Origin: Streptomyces sp. NRRL WC-3549
GTDB lineage: Bacteria > Actinomycetota > Actinomycetes > Streptomycetales > Streptomycetaceae
Assembly (NCBI RefSeq): GCF_000721935.1
Contig: NZ_KL585409.1
Coordinates: 58,139 to 64,177, forward strand
DNA length: 6,039 bases
Direction: 5' to 3'
In this document: piece by piece, positions 1 through 6,039 of the stretch
How the letters are laid out: every line of letters begins with the position of its first letter
How positions within the stretch are numbered: the stretch's first letter is position 1
Program-made: the position numbers and the translations under genes
The notes under the pieces: generated by a model
What the model saw: the letters and a program-made list of their open reading frames with translations, nothing else
What the model was told of the DNA's origin: nothing
Database searches by the model: none

Positions 1-1751
<1,751 letters not shown>

Positions 1752-1752
1752 G

Positions 1753-1769
1753 TCAGCTCACCAATCCGG
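1753..1769 (-). promoter_or_regulatory. Shine-Dalgarno for sdhA embedded in the sdhC end
   Basis: On the minus strand the last codons of sdhC read through GGTGAG, then TGA, one base, and the sdhA ATG. GGTGAG lies about five bases before the ATG and matches the GGTGA end of the anti-16S consensus. With the TGA-C-ATG junction this indicates that the same or re-initiating ribosomes translate sdhA after sdhC. Confidence 0.6.
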
Positions 1770-2460
1770 TCATGACGGCGACGGGTACGGAGACGAAGCC
1801 CGCCGTCAGCACCACGGCGAGGAGGTTGGCGAGGGTCTTCAGGACCCGGTCACGGGTCGCGTTGCCGACGCCCAGTGTCTGTGCCGCGCTCCAGAAGCCG
1901 TGCTGGACGTGCAGGCCCATGGCGAGCATCGCGACGATGTAGATGACGTTGCCGTACCAGGTCGAGAAGGTGTCGACCACGTTCTGGTACGGGTGGCCCT
2001 CCTGGAAGCCGCCGCTGTGCACGGTGCCGGTCGTCAGGTCGAGGAGGTGCCAGAGGATGAACAGGGCGAGGATGACGCCGCCCCAGCGCATGGTCCGGGT
2101 GGCGTAGCTCGCGCGGGGCCTCTTGTGGACGTACTTCGCGGGGCGGGCCCTGATGTCGCGCCGGCTGAGCTGGTACGCGGAGACGCCGTGCAGCACGACG
2201 GCGGCGACCAGCACCACCCGGACGATCCACAGCCCCCAGGAGTAGTGCAGGACGGGTTCGCCCATGGTGCGCAGCCAGTGGCCGTACCGGTTGTACTCAC
2301 CGGGCCCGAAGAAGATCTTCAGGTTGCCCACCATGTGGGCGACGAGGTACCCGAGCATGATCAGGCCGCTGACGGCCATGATCGTCTTCTTGCCGACGGT
2401 CGAGTCCCAGAGCGTACGCGTCATCGACGGCCGTCGGTCCGTCCGCGTTGCCAATGCCAT
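1753..2460 (-). CDS. sdhC: Succinate dehydrogenase cytochrome b558 subunit (SdhC)
   Basis: Membrane anchor and haem b subunit that takes electrons from the SdhAB module to or from the quinone pool. From the ATG at 2460 it is 235 aa, normal for the single-polypeptide, five-helix b558 family. Hydrophobic segments lie near residues 27-49, 75-97, 126-144, 172-190 and 208-231. Four histidines inside the first four helices (H42, H91, H138, H184) match the bis-histidine ligation of two haems in the Bacillus subtilis-type enzyme; H187 is a further histidine in helix 4. The start was chosen at 2460, not the in-frame ATG at 2490: the ten extra residues look like non-coding promoter sequence, and a -10-like TAGCGT sits so that transcription would begin at or next to the 2460 ATG. 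A third in-frame ATG at 2424 would also keep all helices. First gene of sdhCA(B); the TGA is one base from the sdhA ATG. Confidence 0.95.
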   Translation of the reverse strand: MALATRTDRRPSMTRTLWDSTVGKKTIMAVSGLIMLGYLVAHMVGNLKIFFGPGEYNRYGHWLRTMGEPVLHYSWGLWIVRVVLVAAVVLHGVSAYQLSRRDIRARPAKYVHKRPRASYATRTMRWGGVILALFILWHLLDLTTGTVHSGGFQEGHPYQNVVDTFSTWYGNVIYIVAMLAMGLHVQHGFWSAAQTLGVGNATRDRVLKTLANLLAVVLTAGFVSVPVAVMTGLVS

Positions 2461-2498
2461 GGCCACGACGCTAGGGCCGAAAGGTACCATCAGTCCAA
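2461..2498 (-). promoter_or_regulatory. Candidate sdhC promoter, probably leaderless
   Basis: Reading toward sdhC, TTGGAC (2498-2493) resembles a -35 and TAGCGT (2473-2468) matches the actinobacterial TAGnnT -10. The spacer is 19 bases, somewhat long. Counting seven bases beyond the -10 puts the transcription start at 2461, within one base of the A of the sdhC ATG (2460). No Shine-Dalgarno is needed or seen. The in-frame ATG at 2490 falls between the two boxes, which argues against it as the true start. This is inference from spacing only. Confidence 0.5.
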
Positions 2499-2548
2499 GA
2501 CATGAAAGGTCTCATCTCCATAGGGGTTACCTATGAAGGGTGGCTATC
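2479..2548 (+). repeat. Three imperfect direct repeats GAARGGT-nn-C(T)ATC
   Basis: Copies: GAAAGGTACCATC (2479-2491), GAAAGGTCTCATC (2504-2516) and GAAGGGTGGCTATC (2535-2548). The first two differ at two of 13 positions; the third has one extra base. They start 25 and 31 bases apart, covering most of the divergent control region. The middle copy also overlaps a weak inverted repeat ATGA-N6-TCAT (2502-2515), which sits where a secondary LysR activation site would be expected near the sdhC -35. Function is inferred from location. Confidence 0.45.
2519..2535. promoter_or_regulatory. LysR-type operator, perfect inverted repeat CATAGG-N5-CCTATG
   Basis: CATAGG (2519-2524) and CCTATG (2530-2535) are exact reverse complements separated by GGTTA. 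The core reads ATAG-N7-CTAT and contains the T-N11-A signature of LysR-family sites (T2521, A2533). Its centre (2527) is about 66 bp upstream of the predicted sdhC start and about 30 bp upstream of the predicted lysR start. That is the usual spot for the primary recognition site of an activator that also represses its own divergent gene. The in-frame ATG at 2533 lies inside the right half-site, another reason to start lysR at 2557. Confidence 0.75.
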
Positions 2549-2557
2549 CTGGCTTCA
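2545..2557 (+). promoter_or_regulatory. Candidate -10 of the lysR promoter, leaderless start
   Basis: TATCCT (2545-2550) is a fair -10 element, and seven bases beyond it is the A of the lysR ATG at 2557, so the message would be leaderless. No good -35 is seen 17-19 bases upstream; that position is occupied by the left half of the operator, as expected if the regulator blocks its own promoter. Confidence 0.4.
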
Positions 2558-3473
2558 TGCACTTCCAACAGCTCGCCTATTTCGTCGCGGTCGCCGAGGC
2601 CAGGCACTTCACCCGGGCCGCCGAGATCGTGCACGTGTCGCAGCCCTCGCTCTCCCAGCAGATCAAGGCCCTGGAGAGCGAGCTGGGCGCCGAGCTGTTC
2701 AGCCGGGCCAGGGGCAACATCACCCTCACCGACGCGGGTGAGGCACTGCTGCCGCTGGCCCGCCGGATCCTGGCGGACGCGGACACCGCCCGGCACGAGG
2801 TGCAGGAGCTGGTGCAGCTGCGCCGGGGGCGGGTGAGGCTCGGTGCCACTCCGAGCGTGTGCACCGGACTGCTGCCCGACGTGCTGCGCGTCTTCCACGA
2901 CCTGCACCCGGGTGTCCAGCTGCTGATCGAGGAGGGCGGCTCGCACGACCTGGTACGGCAGCTGGCCAGGGGTGCGCTCGACCTCGCCCTGCTGGTGCTG
3001 CCGCTGCCCGCCGCTTCCCCCGTGCTGACCACGGTGGAGCTGCTCCAGGAGGACCTCGTGGTCCTCTCGTCCACGGCCCGGCCGGCCCCGGGGAGGAGGG
3101 GCGCCGTACGGGTCGCCGACCTCCAGGACGAACCGATGGTGATGTTCCGGCACGGCTACGACCTGCGGGAGCTGACGGTGGCCGCCTGTCGCGCGGAGGG
3201 CTTCGAACCCCAGTTCACGGTGGAGGGCGGCGAGATGGACGCCGTGCTCGGCTTCGTACGGGCGGGCCTGGGGATCGCGGTCGTGCCCAGGATGGTCGCC
3301 GCACGGGCGGGCCAGGACCTGCGGGTCACACCGCTGGCCCCGCCGGGGCTGCGGCGCACCATCGCGTTGGCGCACCGCAGCGACGTGGCTCCGCCGCGGG
3401 CCGCACGCGAGCTGCAACGCCTGCTCCTGGCCCGCCCGGACGCCCCCGCCGGCCCCCGGCCGCCGGCGGTTGA
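2557..3473 (+). CDS. LysR-family transcriptional regulator, stop codon displaced by an apparent one-base frameshift
   Basis: DNA-binding regulator, probably of the divergent sdh operon and of itself. From ATG 2557 the N-terminal winged helix-turn-helix covers residues 1-60, with HTH helices at about 18-47 (FTRAAEIVHVSQPSLSQQIK). A linker helix spans about 62-90, and the periplasmic-binding-protein-like effector domain about 92-290, ending in RELQRLLLARP. The effector is not readable from sequence. Cysteines C102 and C211 do not match the OxyR redox pair. The reading frame has no stop after residue ~300: it continues to 5013 (818 codons from this ATG) antisense to the next gene. A TGA at 3471-3473 in another frame would end the protein at ~305 aa, the normal family length, if one base were restored in the C-rich stretch 3441-3460. 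That is why the end is placed at 3473. The upstream ATG at 2533 lies in the operator and adds residues before the conserved MHFQQL start. Identity is secure; the exact end is not. Confidence 0.85.
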
Positions 3474-3484
3474 GGGGCCGGCGG
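3446..3484. terminator. GC-rich hairpin between convergent lysR and GGDEF-EAL genes
   Basis: CCGCCGGCCCC (3446-3456) and GGGGCCGGCGG (3474-3484) are exact 11-bp inverted repeats with a 17-base loop. The loop contains the TGA at 3471-3473 and a further 10-bp palindrome (3460-3469). There is no T-tract in either direction, which is common for Streptomyces hairpin terminators. It sits 14 bases beyond the end of the minus-strand gene (stop 3499-3501), so it could serve both transcripts. Confidence 0.6.
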
Positions 3485-3498
3485 CGGAAGGGTCCGCC

Positions 3499-5673
3499 TC
3501 AGACGGCGTCGGCCAGCAGCAGCGAGTGGATGCGGTCCGGCGCCCCGGGCCGCGCGTAGTACCACCCCTGGGCCGTGTCGCAGCCGATCTGCCTCAGCTG
3601 CTCGGCCTGTGCCCCGGTCTCCACGCCCTCGACCGTGACCGCGAGGCCGAGGCTGTGGGCGAGCGAGACGATGCCCTCGACGATCTTCAGGTCCACGGGG
3701 TCGGCCGGGTGCTGCTGCATTCCCTGGGTGAAGGAACGATCCAGCTTGAGCACACTCACCGGAAGCCGGCGCAGATTGGCCAGGTTCGAGTAGCCGGTAC
3801 CGAAGTCGTCGAGCGCGATGTCCACGCCCATCTCCGCCAGTTGCCGCAGCGGCTTGAGCAGGTCGTCGTCGGCGCCGATCAGCGCGGACTCGGTGACCTC
3901 CAGGCAGAGCGCGCCGGGCTCCAGCCCCGAACGCTCCAGCACGTCCACGGTCTCGGCGACCAGTCCGGGGTGGTGCAGCTGGGTGGGCGAGAGGTTGACG
4001 TTGATCCGCAACGGGCCGCCGTCGGTGTGCCGTTCCTGCCAGAAGTTGGCCTGGTGCACCGACTCCTCCAGCACCCAGCGGCCGAGTGGCACGATCAGCC
4101 CGGTGTGTTCGGCGAGCGGGATGAACCGGTCGGGGCCGAGGACCCCGTGCTGCGGATGGCACCAGCGCACCAGTGCCTCCGCGCCGTGCACACTGCCGTC
4201 CCCGAGGTGCACCAGCGGCTGGTACTCGATGAAGAACTCACCGCGGTCCAGCGCGGTGGGCAGGGCCGTGGTCAGCCCGTGCCGGGTGATGGCCCGGGCG
4301 TCGGCCTCCGCGTCGGCGAGCGCGAAGCGGTTGCCGCCCGCCGCCTTGGCCCGGTACATCGTGATGTCGGCGCTGCGCAGCACCTCGGCCGCCGTACGTT
4401 CGCCCGAGGGCCCTTCGACGACGCCGATGGAGCCGCGCACGGTCAGCTCACGACCGTCGAGGCGGACGGGGGTGGCGAGCGCGGACAGGATGCGTCCGGC
4501 CAGCTCGTGGACCTCGTCCTGGGTGCGTGGCCCCGTCGTCAGCGCCACGAACTCGTCCCCGCCGAGCCGGGCGACCATCTCCCCGGGCGCGGTCGCACAG
4601 CTCTGCAGCCGGTCGGCGACCTCGACGAGCAACCGGTCGCCCGCCGCGTGCCCCAGGCTGTCGTTGATGGCCTTGAAACCGTCGAGGTCGAGGTAGCAGA
4701 GCCCGAAGCGCATGCCCTCCCGGTGGGCGAGCGCCTTCTCCAGCCGTTCGAAGAAGAGGGTCCGGTTCGGCAGCCCGGTGAGGGCGTCGTGCGTCGCCTC
4801 GTAGCGCAGCCGCAGGTTGAGCAGCCTCCGCTCGGTGGTGTCCTCCATGAGTGCCAGCTGGTACTCCGGACGGCCCTCCGCGTCCCGCAGCAGCGACACC
4901 GTGAGGTTGGTCCAGAGCACGGTGCCGTCGTTGCGGTAGTAGGGCTTCTCGACGCTGTAGTGCTCGCGCTCACCACGCACGAGTTCGTCGTAGTACTTCC
5001 ACACGTGCGGTGAGTCCTCGGGGTGGACCCACTCGTTGACCTTGTGGCTGCGGACGTGGTTCTCCAGGCCGCCGAACATCCGGGTGAGGGTGTCGTTGAT
5101 CTCCAGGATGTTGCCGTCGAGGTCGGCTATCCCGATCCCGATGGCCGCGTCCTTGAACACCGCGCGGAAGCGCGCCTCGGTGGCGTGCAGTGCCTGTTCG
5201 GCCTGCGAACGGGCGGCGAGGGCCGAGCGGGCGATGGCCTCCTGCTCGGCCAGGGTGCGCTCCCTGAGGGCCTGGGTGAACCCGCCGGCGAGAGCGTGCT
5301 GGATCCGCGCGCAGCGGGCCCGGCCGTCCTCCGTCGACAGCCCCACCGGGCCGTTGCCGCCGCAGTAGAGCACGAGGTACGAGTCCACCACGCCGAGGGT
5401 GGAACTCAGCGCGTCGGGGTCCGTGCAGTGCGCCTCGACCAGCGCCGCTCCCACCCGGCCGGCCGGCGCCGCGTCGAAGGGCCGGGCGTGGAGTATGCCG
5501 CTGAGTTCCCGGGCGAGCGGCAGCAGATGCCCCTCGAACTCGGGCCGGGTCATCGACGTCGCCGTGGACGGGAAGATCGCCCGGCTCCAGATGGTGGCGA
5601 ATCTTCGGAGCCGGCCCTCGGGCCCGTCCGGTTCCGCGTCCGGCGCGCCGGACGCCTGGGCGGGAATGCTCAC
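3499..5673 (-). CDS. rmdA: PAS-GGDEF-EAL cyclic di-GMP enzyme, probable RmdA
   Basis: A 724-aa cytosolic protein that makes and/or degrades cyclic di-GMP. Residues 1-~135 form an N-terminal region I cannot assign, followed by a likely helical linker (~135-165). A PAS domain with PAC covers ~166-282 and GGDEF ~290-455: metal-site D329/D331 in YLDLDGF and intact GGDEF at 371-375. The product-inhibition RxxD is absent; the spot reads APGE. EAL covers ~470-715, with catalytic motifs intact: EAL 499-501, N560 in NVNLSP, E592/E595 in LEVTES, DDFGTGYS 622-629, K643, E682 in VEGVET and Q702. The EAL half should be an active phosphodiesterase, and the GGDEF half could be a cyclase or a GTP sensor. S. 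coelicolor RmdA has this domain order and is a phosphodiesterase needed for normal aerial development. The symbol rests on architecture and on sdh genes lying nearby in both. No transmembrane segment is seen. The GTG start overlaps the stop of the upstream methyltransferase gene (GTGA), implying coupled translation. An alternative ATG at 5553 would cut into the N-terminal region. Confidence 0.93.
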   Translation of the reverse strand: MSIPAQASGAPDAEPDGPEGRLRRFATIWSRAIFPSTATSMTRPEFEGHLLPLARELSGILHARPFDAAPAGRVGAALVEAHCTDPDALSSTLGVVDSYLVLYCGGNGPVGLSTEDGRARCARIQHALAGGFTQALRERTLAEQEAIARSALAARSQAEQALHATEARFRAVFKDAAIGIGIADLDGNILEINDTLTRMFGGLENHVRSHKVNEWVHPEDSPHVWKYYDELVRGEREHYSVEKPYYRNDGTVLWTNLTVSLLRDAEGRPEYQLALMEDTTERRLLNLRLRYEATHDALTGLPNRTLFFERLEKALAHREGMRFGLCYLDLDGFKAINDSLGHAAGDRLLVEVADRLQSCATAPGEMVARLGGDEFVALTTGPRTQDEVHELAGRILSALATPVRLDGRELTVRGSIGVVEGPSGERTAAEVLRSADITMYRAKAAGGNRFALADAEADARAITRHGLTTALPTALDRGEFFIEYQPLVHLGDGSVHGAEALVRWCHPQHGVLGPDRFIPLAEHTGLIVPLGRWVLEESVHQANFWQERHTDGGPLRINVNLSPTQLHHPGLVAETVDVLERSGLEPGALCLEVTESALIGADDDLLKPLRQLAEMGVDIALDDFGTGYSNLANLRRLPVSVLKLDRSFTQGMQQHPADPVDLKIVEGIVSLAHSLGLAVTVEGVETGAQAEQLRQIGCDTAQGWYYARPGAPDRIHSLLLADAV
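5670..5673 (-). other. GTGA stop/start overlap coupling methyltransferase and c-di-GMP gene
   Basis: On the minus strand the four bases GTGA carry the GTG start of the GGDEF-EAL gene and the TGA stop of the methyltransferase. The upstream sequence has only a short AAGG close to the start, so re-initiation by ribosomes ending the methyltransferase is the likely way the second gene is translated. Confidence 0.75.
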
Positions 5674-6039
5674 GCCTTGCGCCCAACCCCGGCGAAGCCC
5701 GAGAAGGCGTACGGGTCTTCCTGGGCCCTCACCGCGGGCGACTCCGGCCGCCAGTCGGGCATCGGGACGAGCCCGGGCTCGACCATCTCGTACCCCTCGA
5801 AGAAGCGGCTCGTCTCCGCGCGCGAGCGCATGATCAGCGGGTTGCGGATGTTCCGGTAGACGCCGACCGCTCCCCCGGCCTCCTCCTGGTACCGCGGGAT
5901 CCCCTCGTACGAGGCGTGGGTCACGACGAGGAGGCTGCCGGGCGCCAGCGCCTCGCGCAGTTCGGCGACCGCCGCGTAGGGCTCGTCGGCGTCCTCGATG
6001 AAGTGCAGGACCGCCACGAGCAGCAACGCCACCGGCTTT
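5670..6039 (-). CDS. SAM-dependent methyltransferase, Methyltransf_19 (DUF574) family, C-terminal part
   Basis: Only the last 123 codons are in the window; the gene continues past the right edge. The visible part starts in KPVALLLVAVLHF, the strand after the SAM pocket in this family, and continues with IEDADEPYAAVAELREALAPGS. It ends with RSRAETSRFFEGYEMVEPGLV, then a WRPESP stretch and the closing FAGVGRKA. These are typical C-terminal landmarks of the Streptomyces S-adenosyl methyltransferase family (PF04672), whose members are numerous and mostly of unknown substrate. The glycine-rich SAM-binding loop is not in the window, so an intact active site cannot be confirmed. Its TGA (5672-5670) overlaps the GTG of the downstream c-di-GMP gene, placing both in one transcript whose promoter is outside the window. 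Confidence 0.85.
   Translation of the reverse strand, partial: KPVALLLVAVLHFIEDADEPYAAVAELREALAPGSLLVVTHASYEGIPRYQEEAGGAVGVYRNIRNPLIMRSRAETSRFFEGYEMVEPGLVPMPDWRPESPAVRAQEDPYAFSGFAGVGRKA

Noticed and set aside
2519..2535. A true OxyR tetramer operator
   Set aside because: Only one ATAG-N7-CTAT unit is present; the next unit expected in register (2542-2556) does not match, and the encoded regulator lacks the OxyR cysteine pair.
3500..5013. The C-terminal ~500 codons of the lysR frame as a genuine second domain
   Set aside because: The stretch is exactly antisense to conserved PAS, GGDEF and EAL codons and shows no domain of its own; stop loss by a one-base change is far simpler.
5023..5859. 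278-codon plus-strand open frame over the start of the c-di-GMP gene and the methyltransferase
   Set aside because: It crosses two minus-strand genes antisense and has no family resemblance.

Overview
The window is very GC-rich, with long stop-free shadow frames opposite every real gene. Its protein families point to an actinomycete, most likely Streptomyces. The main evidence is a Bacteroidetes/actinobacterial-type SdhA with a single five-helix SdhC, a PAS-GGDEF-EAL protein of the RmdA kind, and a Methyltransf_19 (DUF574) methyltransferase, a family greatly expanded in Streptomyces. From memory, S. coelicolor has sdh genes around SCO0922-0924 and rmdA at SCO0928, so this looks like the same neighbourhood; I could not check it.

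Layout, left to right. (1) Bases 1-1751, minus strand: flavoprotein subunit of succinate dehydrogenase (sdhA), 583 codons present, with its C-terminus cut off by the left edge. (2) 1753-2460, minus strand: the membrane cytochrome b558 subunit (sdhC), one base upstream of sdhA in the same operon; sdhB is expected beyond the left edge. (3) 2461-2556: a 96-bp divergent control region. It holds a perfect LysR-type operator, three imperfect direct repeats and apparent -10 elements placed so that both divergent genes would be leaderless. (4) 2557 to about 3473, plus strand: a LysR-type regulator whose frame lacks a stop codon at the expected place. (5) 3446-3484: a GC-rich hairpin between convergent genes. 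(6) 3499-5673, minus strand: a 724-aa PAS-GGDEF-EAL c-di-GMP enzyme (probably rmdA). (7) 5670-6039, minus strand: the C-terminal end of a SAM-dependent methyltransferase, overlapping the c-di-GMP gene by GTGA.

How it fits together: the LysR protein is divergent from sdhCA(B) and probably controls it and itself. Its operator is centred about 66 bp upstream of the predicted sdhC start and about 30 bp upstream of the predicted lysR start, the classic LysR arrangement for activating a target while repressing itself. The methyltransferase/c-di-GMP pair is a separate, translationally coupled unit that converges on lysR.

The most notable observations are two apparent lesions. SdhA lacks about ten residues where the family carries its second FAD-contacting motif (ATGG/GGYG type). 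LysR runs without a stop through 500 further codons antisense to the c-di-GMP gene, whereas one extra base would end it at a TGA inside the hairpin loop. I did not find a previously undescribed multi-gene system; the window otherwise reads as core respiration plus developmental signalling.
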